This document shows, piece by piece, positions 9,697 to 18,220 of a DNA stretch of 64,000 nucleotides. Source of the stretch: Streptomyces sp. 549 (GTDB lineage: Bacteria; Actinomycetota; Actinomycetes; Streptomycetales; Streptomycetaceae); contig NZ_JASKMT010000006.1 of NCBI RefSeq assembly GCF_030124175.1, forward strand, positions 186,001-250,000, read 5' to 3'. The notes under the pieces were generated by a model that did not search any database, was not told where the DNA came from, and saw only the letters and a list, made by a program, of their open reading frames with translations. Every line of letters starts with the position of its first letter. Position 1 is the stretch's first letter. The translations under genes and the position numbers were made by a program.

Positions 9697-10173
9697 ATGG
9701 GCATCGACGAGCTGGACGGCCGGCTGCTGGAGCTGCTCGCCGAGGAGCCGCGGGTGGGTGTGCTGGAGGCGTCACGGCGGTTGCAGGTCGCCCGCGGCAC
9801 CGTGCAGGCGCGGCTGGACCGCCTCCGGTCGTCGGGGGTGATCCGCGGTTTCGGCCCGGACGTCGACCCGGCGGCGCTGGGCTACCCGGTGACGGCGTTC
9901 GCCACGCTGGAGATCAAGCAGGGTCAGGGCGCGGACGTGCGGGCGCACCTGGCGACGGTGCCGGAGGTGCTGGAGCTGCACACCATCACCGGGCACGGCG
10001 ACATGCTGTGCCGCCTGGTGGCCCGGTCCAACGGGGACCTCCAGCGGGTCATCGACCGGGTGGTGGGCTTCGACGGCATCATGCGGGCTTCGACGGCGAT
10101 CGTGATGGAGAACCCGGTGCCGCTGCGCATCGTCCCGCTGGTGCGGCAGGCGTCCCGCGGCACAGGCGGCTGA
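9697..10173 (+). CDS. Lrp/AsnC-family transcriptional regulator
   Basis: A 158-residue regulator with an N-terminal helix-turn-helix (ELDGRLLELLAEEPRVGVLE, then RRLQVARGTVQARLDRLRSSG). The C-terminal RAM/AsnC ligand domain (about residues 65-145) includes the ELHTITGHGDMLCRL strand pattern. ATG 9697 follows GGGAGAGG at six bases. Such proteins are octameric or dimeric DNA-binding proteins that sense amino acids. Divergence from hpd suggests control of tyrosine degradation in response to an aromatic amino acid (inference). Confidence 0.9.
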   Translation: MGIDELDGRLLELLAEEPRVGVLEASRRLQVARGTVQARLDRLRSSGVIRGFGPDVDPAALGYPVTAFATLEIKQGQGADVRAHLATVPEVLELHTITGHGDMLCRLVARSNGDLQRVIDRVVGFDGIMRASTAIVMENPVPLRIVPLVRQASRGTGG

Positions 10174-10207
10174 GGGCACCTGTCGCGGCCCGCTTCGACC
10201 CCGTCCG

Positions 10208-11011
10208 TCAGCAGGTGGGGACGGGGCCGCCGTCGCGCAGGGCGGCGAGCGCGTCGAGCGCGCCGCCCAGCGTGGTGACGGGCACCAGCCGCAGCCCCTC
10301 GTGCAGTTGCGCGCCCGCGTCGGCGCACTCCGCCTCCGGCACCAGGAACACCGTGGCACCGTCCCGGCGGGCGGCCTGCGTCTTCAGCGGCACACCGCCC
10401 ACCGGCCCGACCGTGCCGTCTGCCTTGATGGTGCCGGTACCGGCGACGGTCCGGCCTCCCGTGAGGTCACCGCCGCTGCCGTCGCCCTCCAGCTTGTCGA
10501 TGACACCCAGGGTGAACATCAGCCCGGCACTCGGCCCGCCGACGTCCTCCAGGCGCAGCCGCACCTCCACCTCGTCGGGTGACAGCTCCAGGCGGCGCAG
10601 CGCGGCCTGGACCGCGGAGTCCTGGGAGCGCCGCATCTCGGCGGTGTTGTGCCGGCGGATCTCGTCGACGTTGCCGCCGACCGGGTACACCGCGTCGAGC
10701 GGCATCACGGCCCGCTGCCCGGAGAACCAGCCGCGGACCACCGCGGGCAGCCGCACCGGGTCGTCCGGGCCGGTCGCCGCGATGGTGGTCATCAGCAGCT
10801 CGCCCTCGGAGGTGCGTCCGTCGCCGCCGTCGGCGTCGGTGACCGTGATCACGGGCCGGCCGCGGTCCTCCCCGAGCACGTCGGTGGTGATCCCCGGCTG
10901 CGCCACCGCGTACGGCAGCGGGACGAGCGCGGCGACGGCGAGCAGGGCGGCGACCAGCGCGGCGCAGACGGCCAGGGCCGGGCCGCGGCGGAGGCGGGGA
11001 GAGGAGGTCAC
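10208..11011 (-). CDS. Membrane-anchored Lon-like serine protease
   Basis: This 267-residue protein has an N-terminal signal anchor (LAVCAALVAALLAVAALVPL) and a C-terminal Lon-type protease domain without an ATPase. The catalytic dyad is visible: Ser in GGPSAGLMFTLG near residue 166, and Lys in the GGVPLKTQAARR segment near 216. The IKADGTVGPVGG strand between them is typical. Length and layout fit the actinobacterial YlbL-like family, though a PDZ domain is only weakly visible in the middle. The start is GTG 11011, with a weak ribosome binding site. It likely acts outside the membrane on secreted or cell-surface proteins. Confidence 0.8.
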   Translation of the reverse strand: MTSSPRLRRGPALAVCAALVAALLAVAALVPLPYAVAQPGITTDVLGEDRGRPVITVTDADGGDGRTSEGELLMTTIAATGPDDPVRLPAVVRGWFSGQRAVMPLDAVYPVGGNVDEIRRHNTAEMRRSQDSAVQAALRRLELSPDEVEVRLRLEDVGGPSAGLMFTLGVIDKLEGDGSGGDLTGGRTVAGTGTIKADGTVGPVGGVPLKTQAARRDGATVFLVPEAECADAGAQLHEGLRLVPVTTLGGALDALAALRDGGPVPTC

Positions 11012-11074
11012 CCGTGCAATCTAGAGCACGGCCGCCCGCCGGGCCGCACCCGCCTCGGCCCCGCCGCGCGCCGC

Positions 11075-11719
11075 TCAGCTCAGCGCGTCGGCGACCTCCG
11101 TGGCGGCGGCGACCACCCGGTGGCCGACCTGCTCGGGCACCGACTCGGCGAGCATCACCACGCCGACGCTGCCCTCGATGCCGCCGACCCCGAGCAGGGG
11201 CGCGGCGGCGCCGCAGGCGCCGGCCTCCAACTCGCCGCGGGTGAGCACGAAGCCGGTGTCCAGTTCGTCGTCGGGGCGGCGGCCGGCGAGGATGGCCCGG
11301 CCGGCGGCGCCCCGGTCGAGCGGGTGGCGGAACCCGGTGCGGTAGGCGACGTGGTAGTCCGTCCAGCTGGGCTCGACCACGGCGACCGCCAGCGCCTCGT
11401 TGCCGTCGACGAGCGTGAGGTGGGCGGTCGCGCCCACCTCCTCCGCGAGCGAGCGCAGCGCGGGCAGCGCGGCCTCCCTGACCAGCGGGTGGACCTGCCT
11501 GCCCAGGCGCAGCACGCCGAGGCCGACCCGGGCCCGGCCGCCGAGGTCGCGGCGTATCAGGGAGTGCTGCTCCAGCGTGGCGAGCAGGCGGTAGATGACG
11601 GTCCGGTTGACCCCGAGTTTGTTGGACAGCTCGGTCACGGTCAGCCCGTGGTCGGTGTCGGCAAGCAGTTTCAGGACGCGAAGTCCCCGGTCGAGCGTCT
11701 GAGATGTCTCCGCGGTCAC
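11075..11719 (-). CDS. IclR-family transcriptional regulator
   Basis: A 214-residue regulator. The N-terminal winged helix is clear (LDRGLRVLKLLADTDHGLTV, ELSNKLGVNRTVIYRLLATL). The C-terminal effector domain begins near residue 80 and includes RTGFRHPLDRGAAGRAILAG, where IclR proteins bind small acids. It is slightly shorter than the usual 240-260 residues. The start is GTG 11719, preceded by GAGGAGGGG. It stands alone between two other leftward genes, so its target cannot be inferred, though autoregulation is likely because an inverted repeat lies upstream. Confidence 0.85.
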   Translation of the reverse strand: MTAETSQTLDRGLRVLKLLADTDHGLTVTELSNKLGVNRTVIYRLLATLEQHSLIRRDLGGRARVGLGVLRLGRQVHPLVREAALPALRSLAEEVGATAHLTLVDGNEALAVAVVEPSWTDYHVAYRTGFRHPLDRGAAGRAILAGRRPDDELDTGFVLTRGELEAGACGAAAPLLGVGGIEGSVGVVMLAESVPEQVGHRVVAAATEVADALS

Positions 11720-11771
11720 GACGCCCCTCCTCGTGTGAGTGGCGGCGGCGGTCTTCGGGTGAAGCAGGGTC

Positions 11772-11807
11772 GCGCATGCAGTGCCGGTCCCGCCGGGCAG
11801 CATGCGC
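11772..11807. promoter_or_regulatory. Inverted repeat upstream of the IclR gene
   Basis: GCGCATGC (11772-11779) and GCATGCGC (11800-11807) are perfect arms 20 bases apart, 53 bp upstream of the IclR start codon. A spaced operator or a hairpin is possible. The remainder of 11720-12068 has no supported gene. Confidence 0.35.
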
Positions 11808-12030
11808 AGAGAAGGCCACCGGCCGCGCTGGCAGGCCGCACCGGCTGCGCTCCGGGGCGGCGCTGCCACGGGGCGTGTGCGTGACCGGAAACCTAGCGAT
11901 CGGCACCGCTCACCGGAAGACCACGTCCAGAATCCGGGCAATATCTCGGCAAAGCCGTCCGCTTTGCGAGTGTTTGCCCGGGGCGCGCAGTCAGCTTCCG
12001 GGCACTCCCGGCGTGCAGAACCACGCGGAC

Positions 12031-12050
12031 GGTGCGCCGGTCGGCGCACC
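12031..12050 (-). terminator. Hairpin after the helicase
   Basis: GGTGCGCC, four bases, GGCGCACC form a perfect 8-bp stem 19 bases downstream of the helicase stop codon on the minus strand. Confidence 0.55.
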
Positions 12051-12068
12051 CGGTCGCGCTTCCGCCGG

Positions 12069-13856
12069 TCAGCGCATGCGGGTGGCCCACTCCCGGACCT
12101 TGTCGATGCGCTGCTTGAGCTGCCCCGCGGTCGCCTCGGCGCTCGGCGGACCGCCGCACAGCCGCCGCAGCTCGGTGTGGATCACGCCGTGCGGCTTGCC
12201 GCTCTGGTGGGAGTAGGCACCCACGAGGGAGTTCAGCTGCTTGCGCAGCTCCAGCAGCTCCTTGTGGGTGACGACGGGCCGCCGCTCGGCCGGCACCTCC
12301 AGCAGGTCGGCCTCCGTGTCGGGGCGCTTGCGGCTGTGCGCGATCTGCTTGGCCTGCCGCTTCTGCAGCAGCATCTGCACCTGGTCCGGCTCCAGCAGCC
12401 CGGGAATGCCGAGGTAGTCCTGCTCCTCCTCGCTGCCGGGGTGCGCCTGCATGCCGAACTCGGCGCCGTCGTACATGACCCGGTCGAAGACCGCGTCCGA
12501 CTCCAGGGCCTCGAAGGGCAGTTGGTCACCGTCGCCGGTGTCCTCGTCCTGCTGCTTCTCGGCCTCCTTGAGCAGCGCGTCCTCCTCCGCGTACGGGTCG
12601 TCCTCGCTGTCCTTCTTCGGCTTGTCCAGGACGTGGTCGCGCTCGACCTCCATCTCGTGGGCGAAGCCCATCAGCATGGGGATCGTCGGCAGGAACACCG
12701 ACGCCGTCTCGCCGCGCCGCCTGGACCGCACGAAGCGGCCCACCGCCTGCGCGAAGAACAGCGGCGTGGAGATGGTCGTGGCGTAGACGCCGACCGCCAG
12801 CCGCGGCACGTCCACCCCCTCGGACACCATGCGGACGGCGACCATCCAGCGGTCGTCGGAGTGGGTGAAGTCCTCGATCCGCTGCGAGGCGCCGGTGTCG
12901 TCGGACAGCACCACCGTCGCGGACCGGCCGGTGATCTCGCGCAGCAGCTTGGCGTAGGCGCGGGCGGAGTCCTGGTCGCTGGCGATGACCAGCGCACCGG
13001 CGTCCGGGATGCCCTTGCGCACCTCGGTGAGCCGCCGGTCGGCGGCCCGCAGCACGCTGGGCATCCACTCGCCGCGCGGGTCCAGCGCGGTCCGCCAGGC
13101 CTGCGAGACGGCGTCCTTGGTCATCGGCTCACCCAGCCGGGCGGCGATCTCGTCACCGGCCTTCGTCCGCCAGCGCATGCTGCCGCTGTAGGACAGGAAG
13201 ATCACCGGCCGGACCACGCCGTCCCCGAGCGCGTGCCCGTAGCCGTAGGTGAAGTCCGCGACGGACCGGCGGATGCCGTCCGAGCCCTCCGCGTACGTCA
13301 CATAGGGGATCGGGTTGGTGTCGGACCGGAACGGGGTGCCGGTAAGCGTCAGCCGCCGGGTCGCCGGGTCGAACGCCTCCGCGCACGCCTCGCCCCACGA
13401 CTTGGAGTCGCCCGCGTGGTGGATCTCGTCCAGGATCACCAGCGTCTTGCGCTGCTCGCAGCGGTTGCGGTGCAGCATCGGCCGCACCCCGACACCGGCG
13501 TACGTCACGGCGACGCCGTGGTACTCCTTGCCGACCGGACCGGCGCTGTACCCCGGGTCGAGCTTGATCCCTATCCGGGCGGCGGCCTCGGCCCACTGCT
13601 TCTTCAGGTGCTCGGTAGGCGCGACCACGGTGACCTGCTGCACCACGTGGTGGTGCAGCAGCCAGGACGCCAGGGTGAGCGCGAAGGTGGTCTTGCCCGC
13701 GCCCGGGGTGGCCACCGCGAGGAAGTCCCTGGGCTGCTTCTCCAGGTACTGGTCCATCGCGGCCTGCTGCCAGGCGCGCAGCTTGCCCGCGGTGCCCCAG
13801 GGGGCACGTCCGGGGAAGGCCGGGGACAGGTGATGGGAGGAGGTGGTGGTAGTCAC
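12069..13856 (-). CDS. Superfamily II DEAD/DEAH-type helicase
   Basis: A 595-residue ATP-dependent helicase or translocase. Motif I is ATPGAGKTTFA near residue 48. Motif II is ILDEIHHAGDS near 145, a DEIH variant. Motif III is LTLTGTPFRSD near 178, and motif VI is QAVGRFVRSRRRGE near 370. The C-terminal 200 residues are acidic then basic and are typical of the Streptomyces orthologues, with no known nuclease. The start is GTG 13856. No restriction or nuclease partner is adjacent, so a repair or nucleic-acid remodelling role is more likely than a defence role. The next genes leftward and rightward belong to other units. Confidence 0.8.
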   Translation of the reverse strand: MTTTTSSHHLSPAFPGRAPWGTAGKLRAWQQAAMDQYLEKQPRDFLAVATPGAGKTTFALTLASWLLHHHVVQQVTVVAPTEHLKKQWAEAAARIGIKLDPGYSAGPVGKEYHGVAVTYAGVGVRPMLHRNRCEQRKTLVILDEIHHAGDSKSWGEACAEAFDPATRRLTLTGTPFRSDTNPIPYVTYAEGSDGIRRSVADFTYGYGHALGDGVVRPVIFLSYSGSMRWRTKAGDEIAARLGEPMTKDAVSQAWRTALDPRGEWMPSVLRAADRRLTEVRKGIPDAGALVIASDQDSARAYAKLLREITGRSATVVLSDDTGASQRIEDFTHSDDRWMVAVRMVSEGVDVPRLAVGVYATTISTPLFFAQAVGRFVRSRRRGETASVFLPTIPMLMGFAHEMEVERDHVLDKPKKDSEDDPYAEEDALLKEAEKQQDEDTGDGDQLPFEALESDAVFDRVMYDGAEFGMQAHPGSEEEQDYLGIPGLLEPDQVQMLLQKRQAKQIAHSRKRPDTEADLLEVPAERRPVVTHKELLELRKQLNSLVGAYSHQSGKPHGVIHTELRRLCGGPPSAEATAGQLKQRIDKVREWATRMR

Positions 13857-13961
13857 GGTCTCCGTCGGGCTGGGTCGGCGATCGGCAACCGCGTCAGCCT
13901 ACCGGTGCTGCCGCACCCGCCCCCGGCGGACGCCGCCAACGCCCGCCAAGTGCGGCGTGCG

Positions 13962-14354
13962 TCACACCCCGCCACCGCCCTCCCGCAGGCGGCGCAGTTC
14001 CTCGGCGATCGGCTTGACCTCGTCGAGGCCGCCGGTGGCCACCGAGATGACAAGCCGCTCGGCGGCGTCGGTGTCCACCCGCAGCGTCTCACCGTTCAGA
14101 CGCAGGAACGTGACGCAGGACAGCCACGCCGTGCGCTTGTTGCCGTCCACGAGCGGGCGGTTGACGGCGAGCGACTGGAGCAGGGCGGCTGCCTTGTCGA
14201 AGAGGTCCGCGTAGGCCTCCTGGCCGAACATGGCGGCGGAGGGGCGGTGCACGGCCGATTCGAGCAGGCCGATGTCGCGCACCGCCACCGGACCCTCGCA
14301 GGCGTACTCGGCGGGGGTGAGCACTTCCTCCGCGGAAAGGTAGAAGTAGGTCAC
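13962..14354 (-). CDS. Doc-like (Fic-fold) toxin with His-to-Arg change
   Basis: A 130-residue death-on-curing family protein. Doc enzymes phosphorylate EF-Tu using a Fic motif, normally H-x-F/L-x-D-G-N-K-R. Here the motif reads NRPLVDGNKRTAW near residue 65: everything is intact except the catalytic His, which is Arg (a CAC to CGC change would suffice). The rest of the fold is present (IGLLESAVHRP, YADLFDKAAAL). The start GTG 14354 overlaps the antitoxin stop by 4 bp, so the pair is translationally coupled. The protein may be catalytically dead, or a sequencing/assembly change may be involved. Confidence 0.8.
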   Translation of the reverse strand: MTYFYLSAEEVLTPAEYACEGPVAVRDIGLLESAVHRPSAAMFGQEAYADLFDKAAALLQSLAVNRPLVDGNKRTAWLSCVTFLRLNGETLRVDTDAAERLVISVATGGLDEVKPIAEELRRLREGGGGV

Positions 14355-14551
14355 TTCAGCCGGTCCATCAGCTCACGCCACCGCGCCGCCTCCTGCGACG
14401 CCACCTCTCGCACCATGGCGTCGCGGGCGTTCTTGGCGAGGTAGTCGTCCACCGCTCGGAGCACTACGGCGTGCATGCTGCGCCCCTCGCGCTCGGCCTG
14501 CGTCCTGAGCGCCTCGGTCCGGTCGTCGTCCAACCGCAGGTTCATAGCCAT
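14351..14551 (-). CDS. Ribbon-helix-helix-type antitoxin of the Doc-like toxin
   Basis: A 66-residue protein with a short N-terminal strand (MNLRLDDDRTEAL) followed by two helices, the pattern of a ribbon-helix-helix DNA-binding domain. A C-terminal helical tail (about residues 45-66) is likely to clamp the toxin. The gene precedes the toxin and overlaps it by GTGA, the usual antitoxin-first order with autoregulation. Start may be ATG 14551 or ATG 14545. Family placement rests on these features and the neighbour. Confidence 0.75.
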   Translation of the reverse strand: MAMNLRLDDDRTEALRTQAEREGRSMHAVVLRAVDDYLAKNARDAMVREVASQEAARWRELMDRLK

Positions 14552-14618
14552 ACCACGACGGCACCACCGCTTGACCCCACGGTGGTACCGAATTGTGGCG
14601 GGCGGGCCCGCCCCCGGG

Positions 14619-16934
14619 TCAGCCGGTGACGACGGCGGCCTGGGGGCGGATCGGGAGGCGGTTGACGGGGCGGCCGGTGGCCGCGCGCACTGCGGCGGCG
14701 ACGGCGGCCGGGGCGACCACCACCGGCACCGAGCTGACCGACTTCGCGCCGAACGGGGCGACGACGTCCCGCTCCTCGACCAGCTTGACGATGCGCAGCG
14801 CGGGCGCGTCCAGCGACGTCGGCAGGGGGTAGCCGGTGAGGTCGGGGTGGCGTACGACGCCCTTGGCGACCCGCAGGTGCTCGAAGAGCGCGGCGCCCAT
14901 GCCCTGCACCAGCCCGGCCTCGATCCGGGCCCGGACCTGCTCCGGGTTGAGCACCCGGCCGACGTCCTGGGCGAGCGCCAGCTCCACCACCCGTACCGTG
15001 CCCAGCTCGACGTCCACGTCGACCACGGCCCGCACGGCGGCGAACGCCATGCCGACGAAGGCGTCACCCTGGCCGGTGTCGTCCAGCGGCTCGGTGGGGT
15101 GCGGGCGGCACTGCGCGGTGGCCCACAGCTCCTTGCCGTCCAGCGCCTCCGCGACGGTGGTGGACAGCACGCCGTCGTAGGAGGTGATCTTGCCGTCGGC
15201 GATGGACAGCAGTTCGGCGGACATGCCGAACTTCGCGGCCAGCGGCTGGAGCAGCTGCGTCCTGACCATCTTCGCGGCGCGCTCGACGGCGCCGCCCGAC
15301 ACCCAGGTGTGCCGGCCCCTGGCGGCCGGGCCTGCGGGCGGCTGGTCGGTGTCGACGGGCGCGACGTACACCTCGTCGACGCCGAGTGTCTCCTGCACGA
15401 TCTGCCGGGCGAGCGTGGTGAAGCCCTGGCCGGTGTCGACGGCGGCGCACAGCACGGTGGCCACCGGCCCGTCGACCTTGACGGTCGCGGTGGACACCTC
15501 GTCGGCGCCCTCCGCGCCGAGGACGTTGACCATGCCGAGCGCGTAGCCGACCCCGCGCCGAACGGCGCTCGGCTCGCCCGCGCCCTCGGGTCCGCCGGGC
15601 AGCAGCCACTCGTCCTCGGGGAGTTCGCTGGGCAGCGCGGGCAGCGGCGCCTCGCGGACCGCGGCGAGCAGTTCGGCGACGGGTGCCGGGCAGGTGACGG
15701 TCTGCCCGGTGGGCAGCAGGTCGCCGGTTCCCATCACGTTGCGGGCGCGCAGCTCGGCCGGCTCGATGCCCAGTTGATGCGCGAGCTTGTCCATCTGGCC
15801 CTCGTACGCGGCGCACACCTGGAGTGCGCCCTCTCCGCGGACGTGCCCGGCCGGCGGGTTGTTGGTGCGCACAGCCCAGCCGTCGACGACGGCGTGCGGC
15901 ACCACGTACGGCCCGGCGGCGAAGGCGACGGCGGCGGCCAGCGCCTCGGACGAGCCGTCGGCGTACGCACCGGCGTCCATCAGGATCTGCGCCTCGACCT
16001 TCAGCAGCCGGCCCTCGGCGTCGGCGTGGTGGCGGTAGCGCAGCAGCGTGGGGTGGCGGTGGGCGTGGCCGAGGAAGGACTCCTCGCGGTTGGCGGCGAG
16101 CTTCACCGGGCAGCCGGTGCGCATCGCCAGCAGCCCCAGCGGCAGCTGGATGCTGAGGTCCTCGCGGTCGGCCATCGCCCCGGGCACGCCGGTGACGACG
16201 ATCTTCACCTGGTCGGGGGTGAGGCCGAAGCAGGCGGCGGCGAGGTCCCGGTCGGTGTGCGGGTCGGTGCAGGCGGTGTAGATCTCCACGCCGCCGTCGG
16301 GCCGGGGGACGGCGAGTCCGGCCTCGGCGCCGATCGGCGCCGGGTCCTGCCGGCCGACGCGGTACAGGCCCTCCACGACGACGTCGCCGGTGACGTCCGG
16401 GTCGCCGTAGCGCAGCGGGATGTGGCGGACGAGGTTGCCGTCGGGGTGGACGGGGTCGGACTCGAAGGACTTCTCCGGGTCGGTGACCGGTTCCAGCACC
16501 TCGTACTCGACGGCGATCGCGGCGACCGCCAGACGCGCGGTGTCGGGGTGGTCGGCGGCGACGGCGGCGACCGGCTCGCCGTAGTGGCGGACCACGTCAC
16601 GGGCGAACGCGGGCCGGTCGGCGGCGGTGCGGCCGTGGTTGGCGTCGCCGGGCACGTCCTCGTGGGTGATGACGGCGCGCACCCCGGGCATCGCCGCCGC
16701 CTCGGAGGTGTCGACCGACACGATCCGGGCGTGCGGGTGCGGTGCGCGCAGCACGGCGGCCCACAGCAGGCCCTCGGCCCACAGGTCCGCGGCGTACGGA
16801 AAGGTGCCCTGGGCCTTGGCCTGGGCGTCGGCCGGCCGGAGCGAGGTGCCGAGGCCGTGCGGTTCGGCGGACACCGGCGGCGGAAGCGGGGAGCCTCCGA
16901 CCTGCGTCGTGGTCGCGGCATCGCTGGACGTCAC
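14619..16934 (-). CDS. Molybdenum hydroxylase large subunit (xanthine dehydrogenase-like), atypical active site
   Basis: A 771-residue molybdopterin-binding subunit of the xanthine dehydrogenase/aldehyde oxidase family. The N-terminal a/b-hammerhead domain (residues 25-140) includes HYGEPVAAVAAD. The molybdopterin domains follow. Two key motifs deviate. The usual RGFG-x-x-Q reads RGEGALQ near residue 370. The C-terminal GAKGxGE that supplies the catalytic Glu reads FGAKSVSS near residue 735, so the Glu is missing. It overlaps the 2Fe-2S gene upstream (GTGA). With its FAD and iron-sulfur partners it is surely a hydroxylase by ancestry, but substrate and activity are doubtful. Confidence 0.8.
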   Translation of the reverse strand: MTSSDAATTTQVGGSPLPPPVSAEPHGLGTSLRPADAQAKAQGTFPYAADLWAEGLLWAAVLRAPHPHARIVSVDTSEAAAMPGVRAVITHEDVPGDANHGRTAADRPAFARDVVRHYGEPVAAVAADHPDTARLAVAAIAVEYEVLEPVTDPEKSFESDPVHPDGNLVRHIPLRYGDPDVTGDVVVEGLYRVGRQDPAPIGAEAGLAVPRPDGGVEIYTACTDPHTDRDLAAACFGLTPDQVKIVVTGVPGAMADREDLSIQLPLGLLAMRTGCPVKLAANREESFLGHAHRHPTLLRYRHHADAEGRLLKVEAQILMDAGAYADGSSEALAAAVAFAAGPYVVPHAVVDGWAVRTNNPPAGHVRGEGALQVCAAYEGQMDKLAHQLGIEPAELRARNVMGTGDLLPTGQTVTCPAPVAELLAAVREAPLPALPSELPEDEWLLPGGPEGAGEPSAVRRGVGYALGMVNVLGAEGADEVSTATVKVDGPVATVLCAAVDTGQGFTTLARQIVQETLGVDEVYVAPVDTDQPPAGPAARGRHTWVSGGAVERAAKMVRTQLLQPLAAKFGMSAELLSIADGKITSYDGVLSTTVAEALDGKELWATAQCRPHPTEPLDDTGQGDAFVGMAFAAVRAVVDVDVELGTVRVVELALAQDVGRVLNPEQVRARIEAGLVQGMGAALFEHLRVAKGVVRHPDLTGYPLPTSLDAPALRIVKLVEERDVVAPFGAKSVSSVPVVVAPAAVAAAVRAATGRPVNRLPIRPQAAVVTG

Positions 16935-18220
16935 TGCACGCCTCCCTCGTCACCGGGGCCCGGCTGCTGGGGAATGTGGGGACCGCCGTGCTCGCCGTGC
17001 GCCTCGGCGGCCTCCGCCGCGGCCCGCTGCGCGGCGGCGGCCCGTTCGGCGGTGACCTCGCGGACCGCTTCCAGCACGCCCCGGTAGCCGGAGCAGCGGC
17101 ACAGGTTGCCGCAGAGCGCCTTGCGCGTCTCCAGTTCGGTGGGGGCGTGGTTGCCTTCGAGCAGGTCGTGCACGGTCATCGCCATGCCGGGCACGCAGAA
17201 GCCGCACTGCGCGCCGCCGCGGGCGGCGAGGGCGCGCTGCACGTCGGAGGGGGCACCGGGGGCGCCGAGCCCCTCGACGGTGCGGATCTCCGCGCCGGCG
17301 GCGGTGGCGCCGGGCACCAGGCAGGACGCGACGAGGCGGCCGTCGACCTGTACCGAGCAGGCGCCGCACTCGCCCTGCGAGCAGCCGTCCTTGGCCCCGG
17401 CGAGGCCGAGCCGCTCCCGCAGCACGTAGAGCAGGGACTCGCCGATCCACGCGTCGGTGACGGGCCGGTCGGCGCCGTTGACGTGCAGCACGTAGGAGGC
17501 GTGCGGGTGTTCGCTGGGGCGCCCGTCGAGGGCGCCGTCCGGTTCGGCGTCGAAGTCGCCGTCCTCGGGGCCGTCGTCCGCGAGGCTGCCGCTGCGGGAG
17601 GGCCCCTCGGCGGGGTCCGCGTCGTGGCCGGGGCGCTCGGGCGGGCCGTCGGCGGAGGGGTGCGGACCGTCGGCGGAGTACGGACCGTGGTGCTCCGGCT
17701 CGCCGCGGCCGGGCGGCACCGGGAACTCGCCGGAGTCGTCGACGCCGTGCCGGTCGGCGGGCGACGGCCACTGGCCGGCCGCTTCGCCGTGCCCGGCGAA
17801 GCCGTGGTCGGCCGCACGGTCGGAGCCCGCGGGCGGGGTGTGGTGGTCCTGCCACTGGGCGCCGGGGGCGGGTTGCACGCGGGCCTCGTGCGAGCCGGCC
17901 AGCGCGGCGGCTGCGCCCTGGCCCATGGCGGCGGCCGGGGTGGTGGGCGCGGGCGGTTCGGGGTCGGCCGGGGCGGCGTCGGCGAAGGGCAGGGTCCAGT
18001 GGCCGGTGGACGCGGGGTCGAGGGAGGCCGCAGCGGTCATCGGCGGGCCCAGCGTCGGCGGGGCCCAGCCCGCGCCGGTGCCGGGCGCGGCCAGCGGCGT
18101 CTCGCCGTCGGCGGAGTCGGGCCCGGGAAGCTGTATGAAGGCGGTGGAGTCACCGTCGTACTCGCCGCCCCAGCCGCCGGTCGGCGGGGTGGACGGCGAC
18201 GGCTGCTGGTCGTTGCTCAT
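16931..18220 (-). CDS. 2Fe-2S subunit of the molybdenum hydroxylase with long disordered N-terminus
   Basis: The last ~185 residues are a normal CoxS/XdhC-like subunit carrying two 2Fe-2S clusters: CSQGECGACS near residue 285 with its fourth Cys in LVASCLVPG, then CGFCVPGM and CGNLCRCSGY in the helical domain. The first ~245 of 429 residues are an added Pro/Gly/Asp/His-rich, low-complexity segment without a recognisable fold; usual subunits are 150-190 residues. The start ATG 18220 overlaps the preceding gene by ATGA. The subunit passes electrons from the molybdenum centre to FAD. The extension might mediate assembly or tethering (inference). Confidence 0.85.
   Translation of the reverse strand: MSNDQQPSPSTPPTGGWGGEYDGDSTAFIQLPGPDSADGETPLAAPGTGAGWAPPTLGPPMTAAASLDPASTGHWTLPFADAAPADPEPPAPTTPAAAMGQGAAAALAGSHEARVQPAPGAQWQDHHTPPAGSDRAADHGFAGHGEAAGQWPSPADRHGVDDSGEFPVPPGRGEPEHHGPYSADGPHPSADGPPERPGHDADPAEGPSRSGSLADDGPEDGDFDAEPDGALDGRPSEHPHASYVLHVNGADRPVTDAWIGESLLYVLRERLGLAGAKDGCSQGECGACSVQVDGRLVASCLVPGATAAGAEIRTVEGLGAPGAPSDVQRALAARGGAQCGFCVPGMAMTVHDLLEGNHAPTELETRKALCGNLCRCSGYRGVLEAVREVTAERAAAAQRAAAEAAEAHGEHGGPHIPQQPGPGDEGGVQ

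Noticed and set aside
12069-14551. Phage-defence island (helicase plus toxin-antitoxin)
   Set aside because: The helicase lacks a nuclease or methylase partner and the toxin-antitoxin pair is a separate coupled unit; proximity alone is not enough.
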